Part shown: positions 54,871-64,000 of the stretch, one piece after another
Layout: the number at the start of each line of letters is the position of its first letter
How positions within the stretch are numbered: position 1 is the stretch's first letter
NCBI RefSeq assembly: GCF_027942865.1
Contig: NC_134507.1
Location: 35,269,711 to 35,333,710 of the forward strand
From: Odontesthes bonariensis
Taxonomy: Eukaryota; Chordata; Actinopteri; Atheriniformes; Atherinopsidae
Direction: 5' to 3'
Length of the DNA: 64,000 nucleotides
Notes under the pieces: generated by a model
Seen by the model: the letters and a program-made list of their open reading frames with translations, nothing else
Database searches by the model: none
What the model was told of the DNA's origin: nothing
Made by a program: the position numbers and the translations under genes

Positions 54871-55033
54871 AACCCTCCACTGTTTCACGTCCGAGCGCCC
54901 TTCCTGGCACAATGCGCACTTGTGGCGGTGCTCTTTTTTTGCCTACAAAGCGTCACTTTGCACCTCCGCCCACCCGCTGCAGTGAGCACTCTTCAGCCGT
55001 TTCAGATGGTACAACTTTGCACTCCCGCCCGCT

Positions 55034-56773
55034 CAGGACAAAGTTAAATGTATGAGGATCAAAACCAACAATTGCCTGGGACATCTCAGCAGGTCCAGGA
55101 TCAGAAACATGGAGACTGAGGGCCAATAGAAACAGAGGTGTCTACCAACAAATCAGCAGCAGCCGAAGCTGGTTAACTTCCTCGTGTCTGTGTGTCTGTG
55201 TGTCTGTGTGTCTGTGTGTGTGTGTCACAGGGTGATCGGCAAATTTTTCAGCACAAGACATGCAGGACGCAGAAGTAAATATAACTGTATTTTTTTGAAG
55301 AATTGGAAAGAATTGTCCTTGTGGATAACAATCATGTCATTAACATCCATTTCTGTGACGGAAGTTAATAATTATTTGTGTTTACAGCAGCACCGTCACT
55401 GTGAAGGAGAGAGCATGAGAGTGTTATAAATAGTAGCTGAGGGATCACTATTGTCTATACCTGGGTGGTAGAACACAAACACTTCTACACATAGATTATA
55501 TAAACCACCCCAGTCAGACCATCACCTGAGATGTTTACCCTGTGAGGGACATTTGTTTTTTGAGGTGTGGGAGTTAGAGGCAGCTGGAAGCTCTAACAGT
55601 CAACCAGCCACAGAGGATGAAGCTCTGATCACTTTTTTCTCATTCTCATGAGAAAATCTCAGCAATCTCATTGCTTTACAACTTCACCGCTTGACTAGGC
55701 TCATGGATTATCTATATACAATACATCTTCACTGTAAAGTCCAATAGCTGCCCTGACATACATACATTCGTTAACTTTACTAGGTTAATTACCATATGCA
55801 CTTATGACTGATTTTTATGAAGTAAAAGTTAGTTGCATGGTGAAAAATGCAAAAAACTTAGTGTTTAGAGTGAAGATGACTTTATTTAGAGTGAAGCTCA
55901 TTCAACAATAAGTAGCAACACAGTCTCACTCCCACTGCGCATTCAAAGAAGAAGAAGTGTGCATGGTGCAACATTCAGTCTCTCCCGCTCAGCAAAGTAT
56001 ATTAGGTCTATGTCAGCAACGCAGCAGTCCAGCACACAGGCCGGGGCACTGAGGGCAGCCTGCTGAGTCCACTTTTTTTAATTCTTTTGAAGAAGAATAA
56101 ATAAGGTAAGTTATCAAGCAAGTATGTTTGTTAATATGTTTTAATTACTGCTCTGACTGTTAGCGTTCACTAGCTAACGTTAGCATTAGTTAGCTAGCTA
56201 ACGAACCAAACAGGCATAACGTTAGCCTGTTCAGGCCATGGTTAAGGCGAGTTTGGGCGGTTTCCCACCATAGTCCTGTGATTATCTTAAAGCCTTTGAA
56301 AAGTTCCAAAGCCTAATTACTTTGAAAGTCTCACATTTGAAATGTTGTAGCATGAGTTTTCCGTTTTCCCCAAATTGACAGCGATGGCATTTTGGCCTGA
56401 CTTTCAAATTTGCAAGGTGGAAATGACAGTTTTCAGTTAAGGCAGCATGAATGTGTTTGATGCAGAGAGGAGGATAAATGAGGTTCATAATGCACTGGCG
56501 CTGTCTTTCCTTGGGGAAATGGTGAAGGCTGGTGTAGTAGCATAGATGCTTTAGCACCCTATGAGTCATGACGGCCCTAATTGCACACGCAATAAGGGTA
56601 AATAGCCATTGACTGCAGGTGGGATGGACTACATAGCCCAGTTACCTCCTCATCTCGCTCTTTTTGCGCTCCGTGCCCATATTATTTCCCTGCAGAGTGG
56701 CTGAGCTCAGGTGTCTTGCTCCGTGTGCGACACATAACCCAGTTGGTTTGAGGTGGTATTAATATTTTCAAAA
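55034..56773. other. Array edge and unassigned host DNA
   Basis: 55034-55110 and 55227-55265 are diverged scraps of the 5S downstream spacer, separated by a (TGTGTC)n microsatellite at 55184-55225. Beyond that I see no reliable exon or RNA gene up to 56773. Several GCTAACGTTAGC-like stretches near 56160-56220 are of the kind common in fish intergenic DNA. Confidence 0.5.
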
Positions 56774-57066
56774 TAAATTGGCAATTGGCAACAATTTATC
56801 AAGAACCCATTTTAAATTTGGAACTTCATACCAATATTGTTCCATATGTAGTATCTATGTGGGGGAAAATTATGTTTGCAGATCAATGACCAAGAAAGAA
56901 GCATCTGTTTATGAGAGTAGGATAGTTTTGAGGGGATTTTTTCAACATTATAATTACAAAGTAAAAAGAAATTTAGGCCTCCTAATTTAGAGAAAATTAA
57001 ATTCGGTATGAAGTTCCAAATTGAAGATGTGTTCTTGATAAATTGTTTAAGCCAATTTATCCATAA
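56774..57066 (-). mobile_element. L1/Tx1-like LINE ORF2 fragment with an inverted end
   Basis: The minus strand reads IFSKLGGLNFFLLCNYNVEK and SWSLICKHNFPPHRYYIWNN, typical of the region after the RT in fish L1-type LINEs. Its two sides form an inverted repeat (56774-56832 against 57005-57058, containing AATTTGGAACTTCATACC), so part of the fragment has been duplicated in reverse. Confidence 0.65.
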
Positions 57067-57068
57067 GG

Positions 57069-57262
57069 TCACTGTGAGTGTTCATAATGGCCAAATGTGT
57101 TAGTCTCTCCTGCGTCATGGTGCTGCGCAGCCAGGTTTTCAGGCTGAGACAGAGCGCTCAGATGCTTTGACAGATATGGGCAGGGCCAGGGAAAGCCTAA
57201 TGATCTTCTCCACCTCTGACAGCATGGAGCGGGGTTGGTGCTGCAAGGTTTGCAGGATGGAC
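57069..57262 (-). mobile_element. hAT transposase C-terminal fragment (ZMYM1/hATC-like), decayed
   Basis: In two frames the minus strand gives LPISVKASERSVSA and then LKTWLRSTMTQERLTHLAIM, the hAT dimerisation motif normally read as SERSFSALRRLKTWLRSTM. The frame shift between them and the loss of everything upstream mark it as dead. Confidence 0.7.
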
Positions 57263-57272
57263 CCCTTTGCAG

Positions 57273-60200
57273 GAAAGCCCTCCTCTGTCCCCCGTCCCGA
57301 CACACAACTATAAAGAATGTGAAGGGGACAAAGGGCCTCCTCACACTGGAGGGCAAAGTTGTTCAGGTATGTTGATTTGTCTTCATCAGAAGAACACACT
57401 AATACACTCAGATAAATGACCGTGCTTAATTGTAATTCAGAGATACAAACATTTTAGGTAGACAAAGTAATGCCTACCAGTATTTGAAATGTTTTATTAC
57501 AGAAAAGCTGTTGCAATGACATGTTTAGGTCTAATTAGATCACTAAGTGATTGAACTTGTTCTTATTTAGCTCTCAGCTGTGAAAAAGGTCCGCAGTGGG
57601 AGAGAGGAGGTCCCGCTGCGTGAGGTGAAGCTGCAGCAGGTAAGACCAGAGAACGGGAGGATTGGAGAGGAGGGACAACCTCTGTAGTTTCTAGATAAGG
57701 GAAGATAAAATGAGATAACTTTCATATTCTGTGAGTACCTTAGTAGTCTATGGGAGTGTGCTAACTGTCTCTTTCTGCGGCGCTGGTTGTTTATATGTTC
57801 ACTGTGGTCACTTGTAGGCTGCACATTACAGAGTAATCTCTGGTGCCTTTATAGTTCTGACATCTCATACTGTGTTCTGTACAGGATAAAGCTTCTGCCT
57901 CCCTCACGCTGTGGCGGGAAGCTGCAGTCCAGGAGCTGGACCTCGGCAGCCAGTGCAGGATTACCCACTTAAAGTCCAACATGGATGCAGGAGGGGACTT
58001 CCTGCACACAACACCCTACAGCAATGTAGAAGTAAAAAGCATTCTAATTCATCTAATCTAAAAACACATTCTAATCAGAATCAGAATGAGCTTTATTTGC
58101 CAAGTCGGTAGGCACATACAAGGAGTTGTTTTCTCCTGAATTCTTGTTCTTGGAGACAGTGGATGCTTCTGGACGCTGTGACGCTTTGCGGTAAGACGTG
58201 TTGCATCACTTCCTGTTACCTTGCTTGTGCACTGTGGAATTTCTTGCTCCGCTTGGAGAACTGATAATCACTTTATTTCGATCTATAACTTACACAATTT
58301 TGCATAGTTAAACTCTATAGCTTACCGTTCTGTTCTAACACACTCCTACAGATCTTTAATCTTTATTCTCACTTTTTAGCGGTGTGTCTGGTTCTCTAGC
58401 TTAGCATGGCTACCGGTTCTCTTCCTCCTTCTCCTGCTTTCACCTGCTCCGTGTGTCAGATGTTTAGTTACTCCTCTGCCTCCTTTAGCGATAATGGTAC
58501 ATGTAACAAATGTAGTCTTTTTGTAGTTTTGGAGGCGAGGTTATCTGAATTGGAAGCTCGGCTCTGCACTGTTGAAAATCAACCGATAGCGAGCCAGGTC
58601 CCTTTAGCCAGTGTGGAGCCACCTAGCGTAGCTAGCTCCATTAGCCTCCCCCTAGCAGAACCTGAGCAGCCAGGATTACATCGTGGCTGGGTGACTGTCA
58701 GGAAGAGGCATAGCTCTAAAGTCAAGCCCGTTGTTCACCATCGACCTGTTCACGCTTCAAACAGATTTTCCCCACTCAGCGACACACCCGCTGAGGAAAA
58801 AACCCTGGTAACTGGCAGCTCTATAGTCAGAAACGTGGCATTAGAGGCACCAGCGGCCATAGTCAAATGCATTCCAGGGGCCAGAGCGGGCGACATAGAA
58901 TCCTATTTAAAACTGCTGGCTAAGGATAAACGTAAATATGGTAAAATAGTTATTCACGTCGGCGTTAATGACACCCGGTTACGCCAATCGGAGGTCACTA
59001 AAATTAATGTTGCATCGGTGTGTGATTTTGCCAAAACAATGTCGGACTCTGTAGTTTTCTCTGGACCCCTGCCAAATCTGACCAGCGATGACATGTTTAG
59101 CCGCATGTCGTCCTACAATCGCTGGTTGTCTAGATGGTGTCCAGCAAACAACGTGGGCTACATAGATAATTGGCAATCTTTCTGGAGAAAACCTGGTCTG
59201 ATGAGGAGAGACGGCATCCATCCCACTTTGGAAGGAGCTGCTCTCATTTCTAGAAATATGGACAAATTTATTTGCCACCCTAAAACATGACAACCCAGGG
59301 TTCAGACCAGGATGCAGAGTTGTAGTCTTACACACTTCTCTGCAGCTTCCCACCTGCTGCTACCCACCCAATCAATGAACACAAAAGGAGCAAATCCTCT
59401 TGTGCAAAAAGAAATTATTAAAACAAAAACTTTAACTGAACAAAAACATCAAACTATTAAATGTGCTTTGCTGAATATCAGATCTCTCCTTTCGAAGTCT
59501 CTGTTAGTGAATGAGTTGATTTGTGATCATCATATTGATATATTTTGTCTTACAGAAACCTGGCTGCAGCAGGAGGATCATGTTAGCATTAATGAATCAA
59601 CTCCCTCTGACTGTTTAAATGTTCACGTTCCTCGAACCACAGGCAGAGGAGGAGGAGTGGCAGCTATTTTCAGATCAGGGTTACTCATCAGTCCCAGACC
59701 CAAGATTAGTTTTAGCTCTTTTGAATATCTGATTCTCAGTTTTTCCCACGCAAAGTGGAAATCCCAGAAACCTCTTGTGTTTGTTGTTGTGTATCGTCCA
59801 CCTGGCCCTTATTCTGAGTTTCTGTCTGAATTCTCAGAGTTTTTATCCCAGTTAGTGCTGAGTACAGATAAAGTCATTGTAGTGGGTGACTTTAATATTC
59901 ATGTAGATGTTGAAAATGACTGCCTGAATATGAACTTTAATTCTATATTGGACTCTATTGGATTTTCTCAGAGTGTACACAGACCGACTCACTGCCTTAA
60001 TCACACCCTTGATCTTGTTCTGACTTATGGCATTGAGAGTGAACAGTTAACAGTGTTCCCTCATAACCCTGTCTTATCTGACCATTTTCTGATAACCTTT
60101 GAGTTTACATTACTTGACTATACAGTTTCTGAGAAGAAATTTACGTATAGAAGGTGTCTATCAGAGGATGCTGTAACCAGATTTAAAGAATTAATTCCAT

Positions 60201-63200
60201 CATCCTTTTCTTCACTGCCATGTGCAGATATGACAGAGGACGACTACATAAACTTTACTCCAGCAGCACTTGACTCTCTTGTTGACAGCACTATAGTTTC
60301 AATGCGTACAGCACTGGACAATGTTGCCCCTCTGAAAAGGAAGGTAATCAGTCAGAAGAGGCTGGCTCCTTGGTATAATTCACAGCTGCGTGCTTTAAAG
60401 CAGACCGCAAGAAAGCTGGAGAGACAGTGGCGTTCCTCTAATTTAGAAGAGTCTCAGTTAGTCTGGAAAGATAGTTTAACAATGTATAAGAAAGCCCTTC
60501 GTAAAGCTAGAACTGCTTATTATTCATCATTGATAGAAGAGAATAAGAACAATCCCAGGTTTCTTTTCAGCACTGTAGCCAGTCTGACTAAGAGTCCGAG
60601 CTCTGCTGAGCCAGTTATTCCTTTAACTCTCAGCAGTGATGATTTCATGAGCTTCTTTATTAATAAAATTGTTTCTATCAGAGAGAAGATTGATGGAGTC
60701 CTTCCCACTATTATTAGTGATGTATCATCAAGTACAGCAGCTTTAGAAGTATCTTTAGAACCTGATTTGTATTTAGACGGCTTCTGCCCAGTTGATCTCT
60801 CTGAACTAACAACAGCAATAGTCTCTTCTAAACCATCAACTTGTGTTTTAGACCCAATCCCAACCAGACTGTTCAAGGAGGTTTTCCCATTAATTGACAC
60901 TTCCATATTGGATTTGATCAATCTGTCTTTGTTGACAGGATATGTACCTCAGACTTTTAAGGTTGCTGTAATTAAACCTTTACTTAAAAAACCTACTCTT
61001 GATTCAGAAGTGTTGGCTCATTATAGACCTATATCCAATCTCCCTTTTATGTCTAAAGTTCTTGAAAAAATAGTTGCAGCTCAGCTTTGTGATCATTTAC
61101 ACAGTAATAATCTGTTTGAAGAGTTTCAGTCAGGATTCAGAGTGCATCATAGCACAGAAACTGCACTGCTGAAAGTTACCAATGATCTCCTCTTAGCCTC
61201 TGATAGCGGACTTGTGTCTGTGCTTGTCCTGTTGGATCTCAGTGCTGCATTTGATACGGTCGATCACAGTATCTTATTACACAGACTTGAACATGTTATT
61301 GGGATTAAAGGAACTGCATTAGGCTGGTTTAAGTCATATTTATCTGATAGATTTCAGTTTGTTCTTGTAAATGAAGAATCTTCCTCACACACCAGAGTAA
61401 GTCATGGAGTTCCCCAGGGTTCTGTGCTTGGACCGATTCTTTTTACTTTATACATGCTTCCATTAGGTAACATTATTAGACAGCATGGCATAAATTTCCA
61501 TTGCTATGCTGATGATACTCAGCTGTACTTATCTATAAAACCAGATGAAACCAATAGGTTGGTCAGACTACAAGCATGTCTTAAAGACATAAAGACCTGG
61601 ATGACTCAGAACTGTCTGCTGCTAAATTCAGACAAAACTGAAGTCGTTATCTTTGGACCTGAGCGTTTCAGGGAGAAATTGTCTAGCTATACAGTTACTC
61701 TAGATGGTATTTCCTTGGCTTCTAGTTCTACAGTGAGGAACCTTGGAGTTATTTTTGACCAGAACTTATCATTTGACTCGCATATAAAACAGGTTTCTAG
61801 GACTGCCTTCTTTCACCTTCGTAATATTGTTAAAATCAGGAACATCCTGTCTCAGAGTGATGCAGAAAAACTAATTCATGCATTTGTTACTTCAAGATTG
61901 GACTACTGTAATTCTTTATTATTGGGCTGTCCCACATATTCTCTGAAAAGCCTTCAGTTGATCCAAAATGCTGCAGCCAGAGTTCTGATGAGAACTAACA
62001 GGAGAGATCATATTTCTCCAGTTTTAGCTTCTCTTCATTGGCTCCCTGTTAAATTCAGAATAGAATTTAAGATTCTTCTCCTTACATATAAAGCTCTTAA
62101 TGACCGAGCTCCATCATATCTTAAAGATCTCATTGTAAGATATTTTCCTAACAGAGCACTTCGTTCCCAAACTGCAGGTTTACTTGAGGTTCCCAGAGTT
62201 TCTAAAAGTAGAATGGGAGGCAGAGCCTTCAGTTATCAGGCCCCTCTATTGTGGAATAAGCTGCCAGTAAATGTCCGGGAAGCAGACACCCTTTCCACTT
62301 TTAAGACCAAGCTTAAAACTTTCCTTTTTGATAAAGCTTATAGTTAGGGATGGCTCAGGTGATCCTGAAACATCCCATAGTTAAGCTGCTATAGGCCTAG
62401 ACTGCTGGGGGGCCTCATCTGACACACCTTTCCTCACTTTACTCTCTTTATGTATATGTGATATTATTGTGGTCATTAACTCGTGTTTCCCTGTTCCAAC
62501 AGATATCCTTTGAATGGTGTTACAGTGCCGCCGCCGCTGCGGCCCTCCCCCCCCTTTCTGTCTTCTCAAACCCCAGCTGGTCGAGGCGGATGGCCACCCT
62601 TCCTGAGTCTGGTTCTGCCAGAGGTTTCTTCCTGTTAAAAGGGAGTCGTTTCTCTCCACAGTCGCCTCAGGCACGCCGCTCAGGCCGGGAGATTGGACCG
62701 AAAAACAAAAAGTTTTCAGTGCAATCTGTTGGTTTTCTTAGCTAGGAAATTGTTTTTGAATTGGCTCTATATGAACGAATTGGATTATTTTATGAATTAT
62801 GATTATTATTAATTAATTGAATTCCAATTGGCTTGAATTGGACTTACTATATAAGTGCCTTGAGATGACATTTGTTGTTTTTGGCGCTATATAAATAAAA
62901 ATGAATTGAATTGAATTATGGTTTAAACATGTAAAAGGCCACATGAAGTTTGGAGGTCTGCAGCAATGGACTCTGCAGAAAGGTCGCCAACCTTCTGCAG
63001 AGTCCATTGCTACAGACCTCCAAACCCGCTCTGTCATTTTACGTGGCCGACCACTTGGTGGCTGAGCTGCTGGCGTTCCCAGTCGCTTCCACTTTGTTCT
63101 AACACCACTGACAGCTGACTGTGGGACATTTAGGAGCGAGGAAATGTCTCCACTGGACTTGTTGCACAGGTGGCATCCTATCATGGCACCACGCTGGAAC

Positions 63201-63637
63201 CCACTGAGCTCCTGAGAGCGAGCCATTCTTTCACAGATGCTTGTAGAAGCAGTCTGCATGCCGAGGGGCTTGCATTTCTACACCTGTGGCCATGGAAGTG
63301 ATGGGAACACCTGAATTTAATTATCTGGATGAGTGAGTGAATACTTTTGGCAATCTAGTGAATATTATACAGACATAAAATGGCAAATGATCTGACACAA
63401 TTGAGAAAGAGATTAAAGAAATAAACAAGGAGTAAGAAAGGGGTTTAATATCTAGCTGCAAGGTATTATGGGACATAGGTGCTGTTTGTTTTGGCAGGTG
63501 CTGATTGTGACTGATGAGGCAGCTGGAGTGGAGGTGATGGGCGTGATGGAGAGCAGCACAGGGGGGTGCTGGAGCTCCTCATGTCCAGCACCGAAGTCTT
63601 TTATATTTCCCAGGACTTGTGGGAGCCCTGGAAAAGG
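57273..63637 (+). CDS. Host gene exons, OB-fold-like (RPA1-related?) protein, partial
   Basis: Four exons by splice signals and frame: ~57273-57366 (start uncertain), 57571-57639, 57885-58031 and 63498-63637. They read ...[16 protein letters not shown] / [23 protein letters not shown] / [31 protein letters not shown]... / [20 protein letters not shown]... The beta-strand pattern (x[27 protein letters not shown]) resembles a nucleic-acid-binding OB fold such as RPA1. In the last exon the better frame ([21 protein letters not shown]) is reached only by a one-base shift within a GGGGGG run near 63562, so the gene may be broken or the run misread. The L2 LINE fills the intron before this exon. 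No start or end of the gene is visible. Confidence 0.5.
58071..58140. repeat. Fish dispersed repeat fragment
   Basis: AATCAGAATCAGAATGAGCT followed by TTATTTGCCAAGTCGGTAGG is a sequence often met in teleost interspersed repeats. Family not determined. Confidence 0.45.
58406..59290 (+). CDS. L2 ORF1: zinc-finger/SGNH-esterase-like protein
   Basis: 294 residues. Two Cys pairs (C14/C17, C33/C36) form a small zinc-binding motif, followed by a short coiled coil ([18 protein letters not shown], ~42-59) and a linker. The SGNH hydrolase-like domain has block [10 protein letters not shown] (S139), block [10 protein letters not shown] (N188) and block V RDGIHPT (D269, H272). This esterase-type ORF1 is known in CR1/L2 LINEs; its substrate is uncertain but membrane/lipid contact has been proposed. 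All four expected active-site residues are present. ORF2 starts 21 bases after its stop. Confidence 0.88.
   Translation: MATGSLPPSPAFTCSVCQMFSYSSASFSDNGTCNKCSLFVVLEARLSELEARLCTVENQPIASQVPLASVEPPSVASSISLPLAEPEQPGLHRGWVTVRKRHSSKVKPVVHHRPVHASNRFSPLSDTPAEEKTLVTGSSIVRNVALEAPAAIVKCIPGARAGDIESYLKLLAKDKRKYGKIVIHVGVNDTRLRQSEVTKINVASVCDFAKTMSDSVVFSGPLPNLTSDDMFSRMSSYNRWLSRWCPANNVGYIDNWQSFWRKPGLMRRDGIHPTLEGAALISRNMDKFICHPKT
59312..62347 (+). CDS. L2 ORF2: endonuclease-reverse transcriptase
   Basis: 1011 residues. The endonuclease has [34 protein letters not shown] and [10 protein letters not shown] (His intact). The RT has [46 protein letters not shown] and catalytic YADD (in CYADDTQLY). The C terminus [20 protein letters not shown] with [10 protein letters not shown] is typical of fish L2. 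It would nick chromosomal DNA and copy the element RNA from the nick. No broken motif is seen. The Met at 59312 is the first in frame; translation could also begin at internal Mets nearby. Confidence 0.92.
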   Translation: MQSCSLTHFSAASHLLLPTQSMNTKGANPLVQKEIIKTKTLTEQKHQTIKCALLNIRSLLSKSLLVNELICDHHIDIFCLTETWLQQEDHVSINESTPSDCLNVHVPRTTGRGGGVAAIFRSGLLISPRPKISFSSFEYLILSFSHAKWKSQKPLVFVVVYRPPGPYSEFLSEFSEFLSQLVLSTDKVIVVGDFNIHVDVENDCLNMNFNSILDSIGFSQSVHRPTHCLNHTLDLVLTYGIESEQLTVFPHNPVLSDHFLITFEFTLLDYTVSEKKFTYRRCLSEDAVTRFKELIPSSFSSLPCADMTEDDYINFTPAALDSLVDSTIVSMRTALDNVAPLKRKVISQKRLAPWYNSQLRALKQTARKLERQWRSSNLEESQLVWKDSLTMYKKALRKARTAYYSSLIEENKNNPRFLFSTVASLTKSPSSAEPVIPLTLSSDDFMSFFINKIVSIREKIDGVLPTIISDVSSSTAALEVSLEPDLYLDGFCPVDLSELTTAIVSSKPSTCVLDPIPTRLFKEVFPLIDTSILDLINLSLLTGYVPQTFKVAVIKPLLKKPTLDSEVLAHYRPISNLPFMSKVLEKIVAAQLCDHLHSNNLFEEFQSGFRVHHSTETALLKVTNDLLLASDSGLVSVLVLLDLSAAFDTVDHSILLHRLEHVIGIKGTALGWFKSYLSDRFQFVLVNEESSSHTRVSHGVPQGSVLGPILFTLYMLPLGNIIRQHGINFHCYADDTQLYLSIKPDETNRLVRLQACLKDIKTWMTQNCLLLNSDKTEVVIFGPERFREKLSSYTVTLDGISLASSSTVRNLGVIFDQNLSFDSHIKQVSRTAFFHLRNIVKIRNILSQSDAEKLIHAFVTSRLDYCNSLLLGCPTYSLKSLQLIQNAAARVLMRTNRRDHISPVLASLHWLPVKFRIEFKILLLTYKALNDRAPSYLKDLIVRYFPNRALRSQTAGLLEVPRVSKSRMGGRAFSYQAPLLWNKLPVNVREADTLSTFKTKLKTFLFDKAYS
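62925..63360 (-). mobile_element. Tc1-like DNA transposon fragment with inverted internal duplication
   Basis: The right terminus is CACTAGATTGCCAAAAGTAT (minus strand from 63360). It is followed by the transposase N terminus [20 protein letters not shown] with a Pro-Arg GRPRKMTE hook (frame 63259 downward), a Tc1 helix-turn-helix. The rest of the transposase is lost. A near-perfect inverted repeat (62948-62984 and 62990-63025) remains instead, formed from one short transposase segment present in both directions. Confidence 0.85.
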
Positions 63638-64000
63638 GTAAAGTCTTTCTAAATATAAAATATATTGGGAACAAAATCATTAACATTGAGGCATTGGAAA
63701 GACCCTGCCCTCTGGCAGAATACATTTCATATATATGTATATAGTTTACACATAGTTAATATTGTTTTATGTTCTATTTTTATTAATGAAGTTTCTTTGA
63801 AAATCTAATAAAAATGAATTTAAATCCAGCATTTGGCTCAGTTGTATTGCTGTGGTAATATAGTCTGTGAAGATGAAGTGAAGATAAAAACTCTCCCAAC
63901 CAAGGCTCAGCTCTGAAATACTACTGAGAGGAATTTCAGATGTGAGATGGTGACAGAGGGAGGACACCTGGAAGAAACCCTGGACAGAATCAGACTTCAG
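63638..64000. other. Downstream intron/intergenic DNA
   Basis: AT-rich sequence after the last host exon. I see no further exon with good splice signals before the window ends. Confidence 0.5.

Larger units (their letters stand above)
34757..55033 (-). repeat. Right tandem array of 5S-U5-U2[LINE] units, inverted
   Basis: The same unit as the left array on the opposite strand. The U2 5' ends at 40220, 47539 and 54845 are 7319 and 7306 bp apart, so two full 7.3-kb units follow a damaged one. In the damaged unit (34757-40245) a deletion joins the LINE ORF2 end directly to the 5S downstream spacer at 35562 and removes the 5S gene and the U2 3' part. The array ends at 55033 just upstream of the last U2. 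Diverged spacer scraps continue to about 55265. Confidence 0.9.
58141..62919 (+). mobile_element. L2-clade LINE, apparently full length, both ORFs open
   Basis: A ~265-bp 5' UTR is followed by ORF1 at 58406-59290, ORF2 at 59312-62347 and a ~570-bp 3' UTR ending in ATAAATAAAAATGAATTGAA and GAATT repeats, the usual L2 tail in fish. The 5' limit is approximate. Inserted in an intron of the OB-fold-like host gene in the sense direction. Open frames suggest recent activity. Confidence 0.88.

Noticed and set aside
56282-56569. 95-codon minus-strand frame as a gene
   Set aside because: No motif, splice context or composition signal; length is within chance for this DNA.

Overview
The window is vertebrate, almost certainly teleost, genomic DNA. 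Spliced host exons are sparse and there are no bacterial-type operons. About two thirds of the sequence is a rearranged cluster of small-RNA genes: 5S rRNA, U5, U2 and U1 snRNA. Linkage of 5S rRNA with U1, U2 and U5 genes has been reported in fish (from memory, in Senegalese sole). The mobile-element fauna also fits a teleost: a Tx1-clade LINE of the U2-targeting Keno type, L2, RTE/Rex3-like, hAT, Tc1 and a Gmr1-like Ty3/Gypsy fossil.

Layout. (1) 1-10340: plus-strand tandem array with the unit order 5S> - inverted 5S fragment< - U5> - U2>. In most units the U2 gene carries a ~5.6-kb LINE inserted after U2 nucleotide 26, so the unit grows to ~7.3 kb. The only uninterrupted U2 gene is at 9763-9949. 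(2) 10617-13735: a multi-exon host gene resembling fish DUF6729-type proteins, with an RTE-clade LINE fragment in one intron. (3) 14498-19157: a scrambled minus-strand piece of the cluster, with one U1, two U5 copies, one 5S, a ~31-bp minisatellite, a TTAA-flanked MITE and a head-to-head LINE/U2 junction. (4) 19158-27352: a plus-strand LINE copy interrupted by a hAT element and ending at a broken Gmr1-like Gypsy fossil. (5) 27353-34755: a tandem array of eleven U1 genes, period ~712 bp. (6) 34757-55033: the 5S/U5/U2 array again, now on the minus strand, with three LINE copies. One LINE has both ORFs open; another has ORF1 and ORF2 joined into one long frame. (7) 55034-64000: the array ends and host sequence resumes. 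It holds exons of an OB-fold-like gene with an apparently full-length L2 LINE (both ORFs open) in one intron, plus hAT, LINE and Tc1 remnants.

How the parts work together. The small-RNA genes supply the spliceosome (U1, U2, U5) and the ribosome (5S). The U1, U2 and U5 genes share a CACCG-type promoter block about 60-65 bp upstream of their starts. The LINE uses U2 as its landing site, and each insertion removes U2 nucleotides 27-38, including the branch-point recognition sequence GTAGTA, so every occupied U2 is dead. All three right-array LINE copies share a His-to-Asn change at the expected catalytic histidine of the endonuclease, while two left-hand copies keep histidine. The simplest reading is that the 7.3-kb unit spread by unequal exchange of tandem repeats, carrying a probably endonuclease-dead LINE along with it.

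All calls come from reading the sequence; no database search was run. Family names rest on motif and consensus recognition.
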